The position numbers were made by a program, and so were the translations under genes. The notes under the pieces are model-generated. The model saw only the letters and a list, made by a program, of their open reading frames with translations. It made no database searches and had not been told where the DNA came from. Positions 22,589 to 32,547 of a stretch of DNA of 64,000 nt are shown piece by piece. Source of the DNA: Leptodactylus fallax (taxonomy: Eukaryota; Chordata; Amphibia; Anura; Leptodactylidae); NCBI GenBank assembly GCA_947044405.1, contig CAMRHE010000508.1, positions 946,001 to 1,010,000 of the forward strand, given 5' to 3'. Every line of letters starts with the position of its first letter. The first letter of the stretch is position 1.

Positions 22589-22707
22589 AATGTGCGTCTC
22601 CAGTCTTAAGGGAATTCATGCGACTAGCTGTGCCGTCAGTGGTGAGCAGTGCAGTCAACCAATATAGTCAGCTTTGTTTTTCAGCATTTCATTTAATTCT
22701 GCCAAAA

Positions 22708-23362
22708 AGTTGTCAATTTCTAGTTTTCGGAGGTCCAAATTGGAAGAATGTCCTTCCCCTTGAACCTGACAGATTTCTGATCCTACTGGGATCAATGACG
22801 CTTCAGCAACTTTTTCTTACGATTAGTGAAGGTTCCAGTTCGTTGACCCCCAACCTATGCTTTCCTTGGATATACCACCATGACACGTCAAATAGCAGCT
22901 CATATTAATGTGAAGTCTCTTCTAAGATCTCATGCAGTAAATGAAATATTTCCTAGAAAGCGGTGACATCACTAAAGACACTCCAAACCAGTGATGCATT
23001 CTTTTTAGTATGTGGCAATGGAGAATACGGACAAAACTCATACTAACATGGATATTTGGCATCTACAATAAACCAAAGTTGTCGGTACCTGACTAGACGA
23101 TTACAATGGTAAGACCTGTTGTCGCTTTCTAGTTTTCCGCGGTCAGAGACAACACCTATTGAAAGAACTCCTTGAATTCTAGGCCCCATGAACCAGATAG
23201 AGACCTGTTCCTACTTGGATCAATGACGCTGCAGCCAGTTTTGTTATGGCTGGTGAAGGTTCTAGTTCGCTGACCCTCCAACCAATGCTCTTCTTGGATA
23301 TACCACCATGACACACCAAATAGCAGCTCATATTAATGTGAAGTCTTTTCAAAGATCTCATG
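22708..23362. repeat. Local duplication, two copies of about 235 bp
   Basis: 22708-22942 and 23126-23362 are diverged direct copies: both contain gatcaatgacgct, gtgaaggttc, ttggatataccaccatgaca, aaatagcagctcatattaat and gatctcatgcagtaa in the same order. The start-to-start distance is about 418 bp. Confidence 0.85.
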
Positions 23363-23579
23363 CAGTAAGTAAGTGTCTCATCCTTTCATCTTGGCATAAC
23401 CTGGTTTGGCACTATATATGTTCGCTCTCTGCAATAACACGCACAGTACTACTAGTCTAGTTTGGACGACTCTTCACAGCTAGTGGAAACCTCCATCTGG
23501 TCTTCGCTAAGGACAATGTGAGTTGTATTATGTGTCTATGGACAATATAGATCCTAATCCTATGCAACTTATTGATGTC
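23363..23579. other. Unique noncoding sequence
   Basis: No gene or repeat recognised. Confidence 0.4.
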
Positions 23580-23864
23580 TTAGAGTATGTTCACCTGACA
23601 TAATTTGGCACTGATTTTGAGTCGACTCTGAATCTGTCTCACATGGTGTTCAATGGGAAACAAAGACGAACGCAGGATGCGGAAAAAATAAGAGTCCTGC
23701 TCAATATAGCCGCAAGAGCCCACGGCACAAGACACTCTGCTGAGCATCCGCATTCAACTGAGACTTATCAGCGAGTCAAAGCCGCAGCGGAAAACAGGAG
23801 TTAGAGGCAGAAGAAGACTGACGTAAAATTCCTCCTCACTTTCTGCTATGTGAACATACCCTTA
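23580..23864. mobile_element. MITE-like element with TIR around gagtatgttcac
   Basis: The left end ttagagtatgttcac and the right end gtgaacataccctta are inverted repeats with one or two mismatches enclosing about 285 bp of noncoding sequence. I recall such ends as common in frogs. No clear target duplication. Confidence 0.65.
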
Positions 23865-24400
23865 CTGTAAACACATAGAATACTATATAAAGAAGTTCAT
23901 CAAAAATTGAATATGGCTGCAAGAGACCGAGAAAATGCCTCCTTAGATCTTCCACACTCAACGTACAGTCACCATAAGTGATCCTATTGAAAAAGGGCAA
24001 TGACCCGGTTGACGCAGCGGAGTATTTTTGGTCATTTTTACCTATTCAAGCTTTCATGATGACTTCTTACTACGAATGCGCTGTATCATGAAGTCATGCG
24101 AGACAGGAGTGTAGGTGAACGCTATCTCTGAACTGATGGCTGTCACTCCACCTGAACAGCAAATATTTGCACCTACCATCTATCGTATCGCTTTTCACAA
24201 GATACCAGGTGGTCACTCCCAGTCATCTATTTCACTAATCCATCATTTCTTGAATTTTGTAACTCTGACCCACCAGGTCCTATAGTATAACACACTGGCA
24301 CATCTCATTACAACACTTTTTGTAATTGTTCTTTTTCCCTTCTAGTGCATACGTTGCTTATGGACTGTATTATGTCTGCAAATCTGGCCACGAATGGAGA
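23865..24400. other. Unique noncoding sequence
   Basis: Probable 3' flank or distal 3' UTR of EXOC6B. No other feature recognised. Confidence 0.35.
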
Positions 24401-24455
24401 TCAAATGACCAGAATTTACAGCAAATGACCTGTTCTGTAAATTCTGGTCATTTGA
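24401..24455. repeat. Perfect 21-bp hairpin with 13-nt loop
   Basis: The arm at 24401-24421 (core aaatgaccagaatttacag) is the exact reverse complement of 24435-24455 (core ctgtaaattctggtcattt). The loop repeats part of the arm (caaatgacc). The stem is long and tight enough to fold in RNA. It lies about 2.1 kb downstream of the EXOC6B stop codon. Confidence 0.92.
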
Positions 24456-26599
24456 CCCACTGGATGGGATTTGGGGCCATAACACGGTTTGAATAATAGG
24501 GGCACATTACTGCCATTCACAGGAAAACAACTGCGAGATCGGGATCCTCGATATGGCACCATAAACTCTTCCATGGAGTGCAAGGACCACTCTATGACAT
24601 AACATAACATGGGCATAAGACGGCAGTATTACTGAGCATAGAGGCGGTCAGGAAGGAGGACAGTGTCTCCATCTCTTAATACTATACAAATCTGAACTCC
24701 GTAAAAAGTGCATATAGGAGAACCCCTCAGAGCCTTATCCGACAAGGTTATGGCACCTCATGTATAGTTTTCCATGGTTATGGTGGTTGATTATTTTGAG
24801 TAAAAGTCCATTCAGTAAACAATACGGCATTAAGACAGGTTGTGACATAGGACACGTTGTGCTTCCTTCCTACACAACATACAATAACTATACAATTTTT
24901 TAGGATAGCACTAATGTATGCTTAGAGAAGAGTTGCTCTGTGGTCGGTCTTGGTGGAAGGTCCTCAGAGATAGAACTGAAGGAGTGCACTAGGATCATAC
25001 AGATACCGACCTGACCACAAAACTTAATACTCCAAGGTTTGATCCAGATAACAAGAATGGGACTAGAATCCCCCCATAGGGACCTGTGATTTCTGTGCTA
25101 CAGAATGAAAAGGACACTTATCATAGAATGACCACAGAAGAAATGAAGGACACTGAGAACATCGATAGAAATGGAGACTCAGGTGTCATTGAATACAAAG
25201 AGGGTCAACTTGGAGATTATATGTTTCGATTCACCATAAAAAAAAAGAACAAAAACCCAGGCTGAATCCATTCTCCCAGATTTAGATTTGAAAAAAATCC
25301 CCAACTGGCCCTACCTGTGTCATAAGGCCATTTACGAAAAGGAAAAACACAAATGTGCCCAATGGGTTCGAACACTGAAGAGACATCCAACAAGAGCATG
25401 AGGTTAAGAGACTTAAAGACTTAGCTCCCAGCACCCAATCGTACATCAGTTGTCATCAGACCAAGCGCAGAAATTTCACTTTAGTGACAGCAATGGTTGG
25501 CCATGGTGCCTCCAACACCCTTGTGCTGATATCTACTGCCATTGGGCATCCACAGATCCTGTAATATTCTCTAAAGACTTAAAGCCATTATTCATCAGTT
25601 TTGGCCTTGTCTCTTCTGATTCCCACCAACGAAGGGTCCTATCTAGGTGGATGTTTCAGACAAAGATGATAACAGTGTGCACAAGATATTTTCTACTCTT
25701 CTGACTACTTTTGTGTGCCAGAAGATAGAACTGGCAGGGTTGTGCGCTCTCAGAAAACAAAGGGGTGGTGGAACATGTGAATTCACCAAATCGACTGGGT
25801 TAATGAACAGCGATTTCCATAACCCATCAGAACTCTTCCCTCACTGGTTTCATTGGACTTTTTGGCCATTTCTGAAATCTATTGTGCTTCCGAGGTAAGG
25901 ATTTCGAGATTGAGAAATGCCCGACTAGAGTTGTAGACTATAATTCATGGTCTCCTTCGAGATCTTCTGATCAGTCCAAAAAATTACATCAGATTTTTGT
26001 TTTGGCGGGGGGAAAATGTAACAAGAAGTCAATACCCAGAATGTTGTATGTTTGGGCTACATTGAAACCAAAAAATCAGATGAGAACGGGGAGTAGAATC
26101 ACTGAGCCCATTGCCTGCACTGTAAAAATCCCTCCTCTCCTAGTAGTAGGATATGCTAAGTATTTCCAGTAATAAGAGTCCTTTTGCTATGGTCAGTCTG
26201 TGTGTGGATTAGTGTGTAGGAAATGGTCATTTACAGGTGGGATTACATCCCTTACATTCCCCGATTCCAAGTAAATCTATAAGAAGCTTTGCATCAGTGT
26301 GGCAACACATGTTGTGTGCACTATAAACATGTAAAATCGACAATTTCTAACACTGTACATGTCAAAACTAGAATATCAGTGCAATAGTAAAGAACAGCCA
26401 CCGGCACCTGCCAAAAGCATTATAAAATCCTATATCCCCTTGTTTAGTCCTGGCCCAGCAATATGATTTACGAGGGCAGCAAAAAGCACTGCACCCTTAG
26501 ATGAGCTATATACTACATGTGGCGCAGGAGTGCTGTGCTCCAGTTCTGTTCAGTGTATAAGGTGTTGCACAGTCTCTTGTTCATCTCCGTGTCGCAGCT
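24456..26599 (-). other. EXOC6B: EXOC6B 3' UTR or flank
   Basis: Sequence directly downstream of the EXOC6B stop on the minus strand. At least its proximal part should be 3' UTR. I did not find an unambiguous minus-strand AATAAA between 26599 and about 24500, so the 3' end of the transcript is not placed. Short open frames within it (25450-26172) have no domain. Confidence 0.45.
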
Positions 26600-26726
26600 T
26601 CATGAATGGTGGCTAATGATCAGCCCCCGCAGCTGCTTGGCCACAGTTTCTATGAGCTTCTGCTTATCCCGTTCATTCTTTCGAAACTGTGCGAAGACGT
26701 TGTTCTTCCTGCTCGGATCTTTCATT
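26600..26726 (-). CDS. EXOC6B: EXOC6B terminal coding exon (Sec15 C-terminus)
   Basis: Encodes the C-terminal 41 residues of exocyst subunit Sec15B. The exocyst tethers secretory vesicles to the plasma membrane, and Sec15 links it to Rab GTPases such as Rab11. The exon opens after a strong acceptor (tttttctcccttag) with the third base of a split Lys codon, then reads MKDPSRKNNV, FAQFRKNERDKQKLIE, TVAKQLRGLI and ends SHHS before TGA (26600-26602). These motifs match the end of vertebrate EXOC6/EXOC6B as I remember it; the SHHS terminus favours EXOC6B over EXOC6. The phase fits the exon at 30755-30867 exactly. The frame is intact. Paralogue choice is the main uncertainty. Confidence 0.88.
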
Positions 26727-27045
26727 CTAAGGGAGAAAAACACAGATGAAGAAAATATTAGAGGAGGAGGAGGAGACTGGTGCTAGGACCCTGCACGGAC
26801 CCACCCTTATGGAAATGTCAGAATGGATCGCAGGACATCGATGGCCCATCGTGTTATATACAGAAACTGAACAACAGACACAATCGAATATGTAACACAC
26901 ATCTTGGTCTGTTAGATAACATGCAGGCAATCACGGCAAACCCTCTCGGGCTGCTATGTGTACGGAGTCTGTACCTGAAAGTAGCCCGCCCTCTACTGTG
27001 TCTGGTGGTTGCCAGTCTACTCCTTTCAACCAAAGGTTAGTCTTT

Positions 27046-27462
27046 AAAGAGGACCTTTTATCACCTTCACCACCTCAAGTTTTTCTCATCCATCAATAGA
27101 CGACCCTACACTGATTCCAGCACAGTTGTTATTTTTGCTCTAGCCCACACCATTCCTAAGCAATCAGTACAGATAGTTTTGGTGCCTGACATATGAGCTA
27201 GACACTCTAATGTCAAATGAGTGGTGTCAGACAGGAGCAGGCAAGGGGGCGTGACTCAGAGTTCTGACACTATCCACTTCTAATTGGAGCTCTGAATCAC
27301 GCCCACCTGCCTGTTTCTTCCTGACACCACCCACTTGATATTAGAGAGTCTAGTTCACATATCAGGCACCAAAACTAAGAACACTCATTACTCAGGAATA
27401 AAGGGGGCTCGAAGAAGAAGAATGAAAAGAGCTTGAGTAGGTGGATTGACCAGGACTAGGAT
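27046..27462. mobile_element. Long foldback (inverted-repeat) element
   Basis: 27175-27264 and 27287-27376 are near-complementary arms of about 90 bp around a 22-bp loop: agttttggtgcctga on the left pairs with tcaggcaccaaaact on the right. Weaker pairing continues outward, from ccacctcaagtttttctcat on the left to aatgaaaagagcttgagtag on the right, with about 55 bases missing from the right side. A partial relative is at 44430-44640. It lies in the EXOC6B last intron, about 320 bp upstream of the terminal exon acceptor. Confidence 0.88.
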
Positions 27463-27640
27463 ATTGAGCTCCACATCCTCTTCTCAGGTCAGTGACATCA
27501 CATCCACTGGTCATATAACCATGCTGCTGCTCTGTATCATTCAAGTGAATGGGGCTGAGCTGCAATACCAAGTATGGTGCTGTGCTTGGTAAGTAGTGAA
27601 GAGGATGTTGCATAGTCCCAGAGAACCCCTGTAAGGCCTG
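27463..27640. repeat. Dispersed-repeat copy related to 62130-62410
   Basis: Contains tcattcaagtgaatggggct and ctgagctgcaataccaag, followed by gctgtgcttggtaag, motifs shared in order with the repeat near 62220-62300 (attcaagtgaatggggca, gcacagctga, gcactgtgcctggtag). Confidence 0.7.
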
Positions 27641-28554
27641 TATACTGAATGAATATCATAAAATATCTCTCCTTATCTAATTTGGTATTTCCTACTATCC
27701 GAGATCTAACATTATCTGAATTAGTCCTCATCCCTTTGTGATCTTTAAGGTGGGTTAGATGTACGTATCCATAAGACAATCACATTTTGTCTTTCCTTGT
27801 CATTGTCCTTTTAAGTGACAATATTCTTTTAGCTTTAGGTGCAGCCTACTGTCACTGGGTGCTATGGTTATACAGGACACACCATTTGGACACTATCCGT
27901 ACATATGTCCTACAGAGCACTACAAGGCCACCCATTCATTTACATGGACACCATATCTTCCTATATGCTCCCTGGGACAAACGTTACGTATTTGCCTGGC
28001 CACTAAGCTGTGTTTAGATCCTTCTGGAATCTGCATACTCTACAGAGTGATAGATCTCTGGCTCCAATCACCGCTGGCCCTTCTTTAGGACAATGCCTGG
28101 CAGGCCATGCTGACTCTTGTAGTTACACAGCACACAGATCACCCAAACCTACAAACAGTCAGTAAATACTCAAGGAAAACAATGGTTTAGTAAAGAAAGA
28201 CCAAGACACAGGGATCCAGGCATGTACACGGCAGTAACTGATTTTAGTAGGATCGCTGATGCAGCCATACTTACACACGGTGTATCCTTCACCGGACAAG
28301 AGGGAAATCACCATGGAGGAAAAAACATGAAACCAAAAATAAATGTGATGAATGTGATCACAGGATGAGGAGGGGTGGGAAGTATTACACTGCTCTTACT
28401 TTATGGCAGTGACTGAGGTGAGTCAATGCCATAAAGTGCAATGATATAAAATGTGTCAGCTATAAAGTGGAACACAAAAAGGTACACTGTGTAATATAAT
28501 AACAAATGTTCTGACATGGAAGAGAAGGAACGCAGAGTTATGTACAGTGAAGCT

Positions 28555-29870
28555 AAGAGGAATGGAGTAATGGCAGGACAAAAGGACGGGGAATGGAGTA
28601 ATGGCCGGAGGAACGGAAGAGGAATAGAGTAATGGCAGGACGAAAGAACGGGGAATGGAGTAATGGCCGGAGGAAAGGAAGAGGAATGGGGTAATGGCAG
28701 GAGGAAAGGAAGAGGAATGGAGTAATGGCAGGACGAAAGGACGGGGAATGGAGTAATGGCAGGACGAAAGGACGGGGAATGGAGTAATGGCAGGACGAAA
28801 GGACGGGGAATGGAGTAATGGCAGGACGAAAGGACGGGGAATGGAGTAATGGCAGGACGAAAGGACGGGGAATGGAGTAGTGGCAGAAGGAAAGGAAGAG
28901 GAATGGAGTAATGGCAGAAGGAAAGGAAGAGGAATGGGGTAATGGCAGGACGAAAGGACGGGGAATGGAGTAATGGCAGAAGGAAAGGAAGAGGAATGGA
29001 GTAATGGTAGAAGGAAAGGAAGAGAAATGGGGTAATGGAAGGAGGAAGGGAAGAGGAATGGGGTAATGGCAGGAGGAAAGGAAGAGGAATAGAGTAATGG
29101 GAGGAGAAAGGGAAGAGGAATGGGGTAATTGCAGGAGGAAGGGCAGAGGAATGGGGTAATGGCAGGAGGAACGGAAGAGGAATGGGGTAATGGCCGGAGG
29201 AACGGAAGAAGAATGGGGTAATGGCAGGAGGAAGGGGAGAGGAATGGGGTAATGGCAGGAGGAAAGGAAGAGGAATAGAGTAATGGGAGGAGGAAGGGAA
29301 GAGGAATAGAGTAATGGCAGGAGGAACGGAAGAGGAATGGGGTAATGGCAGGAGGAAGGGGAGAGGAATGGGGTAATGGCAGGAGGAAAGGAAGAGGAAT
29401 AGAGTAATGGGAGGAGGAAGGGAAGAGGAATAGAGTAATGGGAGGAGGAAGGGAAGAGGAATAGAGTAATGGGAGGAGGAAGGGAAGAGGAATAGAGTAA
29501 TGGGAGGAGGAAGGGAAGAGGAATGGAGTAATAGCCGGAAAAACGGAAGAGGAATGGGGTAATAGCAGGAAGAAAGTTAGTGGAATGGAGTTATGGCAGA
29601 GGAAGGGAAAAGGAATGAGGTAATGGGAGGAGGAAAGGAAGAAGAATGCAGTAATGCCAGGAAGAAGGAAAGTGAGATGGAGTAATGGCAGGAGGAAGGG
29701 AAGAGGAATGGAGTAATAACATTGGAAGGGAGGAGGAATGGAGCATATGTGGAGGAAGGTAACAGGAATGACAGAACGGCAGGAGGAAGGGGAATGAAGT
29801 GATGGTGAGAGAATGGAAGGTAAGAGGAATGACGTGATGGCAGAAGAAAAGGAGGAGAATGAAGTGATGG
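28555..29870. repeat. Purine-rich minisatellite, 31-bp unit, about 42 copies
   Basis: Unit aatggagtaatggcaggacg plus aaaggacgggg, with a second variant class ending aggaaaggaagagg. The plus strand is almost pure purine apart from the taatggc core, so the array is a polypurine-polypyrimidine tract. The period is 31, not a multiple of three, and all three minus frames are nearly stop-free, which explains a 502-codon minus-strand open frame (28456-29964) rich in Ser, Pro, Leu and Phe that I do not regard as a gene. Confidence 0.95.
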
Positions 29871-30754
29871 TGGGGCATATGAATAAATGGAAGGAGAAAG
29901 TAAAGGTAAGCAGGAAATAGGTGATAAATGCAAGATTAAAGAGGGCCACTGCTGGGACCTCCACTGATTTTCAGATCATCTCAGCCCCACATTCCTCCCA
30001 GCTGCAAGACCATGCTATGATCCAGCAAGTGTCCTCCAACTACATGCAAAGTCGATGGACACAGCTGAGCACACTTGGCCATTTCCATCAGTGGCATATA
30101 CTTTGAATGGAGGAGGAGGGTACATTTTCCACCAAAGATCTCCTGTATATCCTAGGATCCAGCTTCCCACTTCAGGTGATCATGAGGGTCCCAGTAGTCA
30201 TCCCCCAACTGATTCTGTATTTATCCAGTGGATGGATTACCCTGGAGCGGGACGGATGAAGCATGTTCATTCGATATAACTTAACCTTCCAATACAATCT
30301 GGAGAGTGTGGAGGTGCATGGTCCTGGTCACGTTCCTGGGCCTCCATAAATGACACACTAGACCCTGGTATGCTTCTATCACAGAGCATACAGGAAGAAG
30401 GTGTGCACCAAAATGCTGCTGCTCGAGGGAATGCTCCTCCACCCTGTTCTACAGCCAGGTAACAGTGATTTATGAGTGCCTACAGGACGCTATGTGCCAG
30501 AGAAGACAGGGTGAATACTGACACGTACTGGTGTAACTAGTGCTGGCTGGTATGTGTTAGCAGGGTGTCATGTCTATTTGTAGTACCCTGGCATTATTGT
30601 CTGACCATCACTGTAATGCAGGACTGTTGTATTCACATAATGTTATGAGCAGCGCCTGCCGACAGGACCATATCATATATACACTATTAGCATGTCCGGG
30701 ACTCCTCACATATAACCCACATGACATCATCAGTAACTTCTCGGCACTACTTAC

Positions 30755-30867
30755 TTCTCCAGTAATGTCAGCGCGGTGGTGGGGTTGACCCGCAGGTATT
30801 TACAGTTGGGTTGTCCATAGTCCGCCAGGTACGTTGACCAGTCCCATTTGATGAAAAGATCCAATAG
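30755..30867 (-). CDS. EXOC6B: EXOC6B penultimate coding exon (Sec15 C-terminal domain)
   Basis: 113 bp encoding 37 residues plus two bases of a split Lys codon completed by the next exon. It follows the acceptor ccctctttctgcag and ends at the donor gtaagtag. The translation begins LLDLFIKWDWSTYLADYG and continues QPNCKYLRVNPTTALTLLE, which I recognise as the Sec15 C-terminal domain of vertebrate EXOC6/EXOC6B. No stop, frameshift or odd substitution is seen. The two exons together give the final 78 residues of the protein. The exon immediately upstream (ending ...AFIDLRQ in known homologues) was not found in the window, so the upstream intron exceeds 33 kb if no exon was missed. Very large introns are also known for mammalian EXOC6B. 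Confidence 0.9.
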
Positions 30868-31577
30868 CTGCAGAAAGAGGGAAACAGAAATACTGAAAAC
30901 CATCATAGATCGGAGCGATCCTGCCAGTATTGTGGAGTACAAACGCGGTACAGTCCTTGAAGGACTTGGGGACAGATCAATATCAAAAGAACTGTCTTCC
31001 AGTAATAACACCTTGTATACGGCTGTATGGACACCGTGCCCAACATGGCAGGAGAATACTGAGCACCCCGGAACCCATCACTACTGGCCATGCCTGCTCC
31101 CCTACCCTTACATAATACAAGTCCATTACTAGATCCACTACCACAGACGTAGAGGAGCAGGGGGTATATAGCTAAGGGGCAGTTACTGATCATAGTCATT
31201 CTATGATATATCAGGATATGCCCGTAGTGATGGAATCGGGATGACCCTATGTTATGTGGGTACAGGGCAAGTGGATAACGTTTGTGGTGATGGAAAGAAG
31301 GATGTTCATGCTACCGGGAACATTATCTGCTCCGCTACACCCACATAATATAGGGTCTCCCCTGTACCCATCATCATGGACATCAGTCTCTCCCTATTCC
31401 ATACAGAATCATCCCTGATCCCTACACTACAGAGGCAATCCTTACACCTAGTGCTATGAGCAGTATCCGCTCCCCTATACCCACATAAGTCCCTCCCTGT
31501 ACCCAGCATGATGGACTTTACCTCTTCCACTATTTCTATACCATAGAGGAAGAGTCCAGAACCAAACTATGAACATA
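30868..31577 (-). other. EXOC6B: EXOC6B upstream intron, proximal part
   Basis: Presumed intron. It contains an inverted pair gaccctatgttatgtgggt (31243-31261) and acccacataatatagggtc (31339-31357), one mismatch in 19, and related direct copies of the cccacataa motif to about 31500. No coding exon is seen. Confidence 0.55.
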
Positions 31578-31861
31578 TGTGATGCCTAGTTACTAAGAAT
31601 CCAGAATATTCTGGATTATGACAGACTCCCGCGTGGAAGGTTCCTCTGAATAATCCACTAGTCTAGATATTTCCACAAGCCTTATAACAATGTCTATGGA
31701 GCAGACCCTGAATATCACGGGGAGGTTACATATAGTGAAGTATGGGGTAGCGGCTGGTTATAGTTTATGTTCTCCGTTGTGATGCCTAGTTACTAAGAAT
31801 CCAGAATATTCTGGGTTATGACAATGACTCCGGCGTGGAAGGCTCCTCTGAATAATCCACT
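31578..31861. repeat. Direct duplication of about 83 bp, offset 200 bp
   Basis: 31578-31659 and 31778-31861 are nearly identical (gatgcctagttactaagaat ... ctctgaataatccact), separated by unrelated sequence. The first copy contains the perfect 20-bp palindrome aatccagaatattctggatt at 31598-31617; the second has one changed base. Confidence 0.92.
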
Positions 31862-32547
31862 TAAACTTTTCACCTTCACAGTATTAAAAAAAACACAGTA
31901 AAAACACCCCAAAGCCCCAGTGCACAGGCATTCGGAGTGTCACGGGAGTTTGAGAATTTCAGTCTGTACCTTCTGGGGAAGATTCCAAAACAAAATATGC
32001 AAATACTATTAATTCTTTCAAGCCTGCCGTCTCCACCACGACTCGGGCCCATACATCAAACGTGACAGGACACACACTCAGAGAAAAATGTATTTACCCA
32101 AATCCTATTTGAGTAGAGGATTAACATAGCAGCTCTGGATGGGTGGATGTGACCGGCTGTCACTCACCCCGCAAATAGTCAGAGAGCCAGAGCCGGACGG
32201 ATGATGTGCGGGAGTGCAGACACCCAATGAATGCATCAATGTAATTATGGATCATCGGAAAGGTCGGCCCGCCAACCACACCCTCAACGTTATATCCCCC
32301 AAAACAGGAAGGGCTCCCGATCCCACCAACATGATATTAAACATTATACTCTGGACTCATGCTCCATGTTCCGGTCCCTGCCCTGAGGGCAGTGATCTCT
32401 GACCTGTGACCTCCTGCTGTGCAAACATGCTGGAAGGAGAAGTTTTCCTACAGCTGGGGAGCCACAAGTCGGAGACCATTGTGGATACTTATTACTGATG
32501 GGTGCTGCCATTATAAATTTTCATTGCACTTCTAGGAGGCACAAAAC
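31862..32547. other. Unique intronic block, candidate conserved noncoding element
   Basis: Repeat-free sequence with a POU-type octamer ATGCAAAT inside aatatgcaaatactattaat (about 31996) and aatgcatcaatgtaattatg (about 32229). No exon recognised. Conservation is unproven. Confidence 0.3.

Larger units (their letters stand above)
26727..30754 (-). other. EXOC6B: EXOC6B last intron, 4,028 bp
   Basis: Bounded by the donor gtaagtag (minus strand, starting at 30754) and the acceptor tttctcccttag (ending at 26727). Both are canonical GT-AG sites. The intron contains the foldback element at 27046-27462, a dispersed repeat at 27463-27640, and the 31-bp purine array at 28555-29870. The remaining parts (27641-28554, 29871-30754) are unique noncoding DNA. 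Confidence 0.87.

Noticed and set aside
28456..29964. 502-codon minus-strand open frame
   Set aside because: Lies almost wholly within the 31-bp purine array; the low-complexity Ser/Pro/Leu/Phe product changes frame with each unit, and the region is inside an EXOC6B intron.
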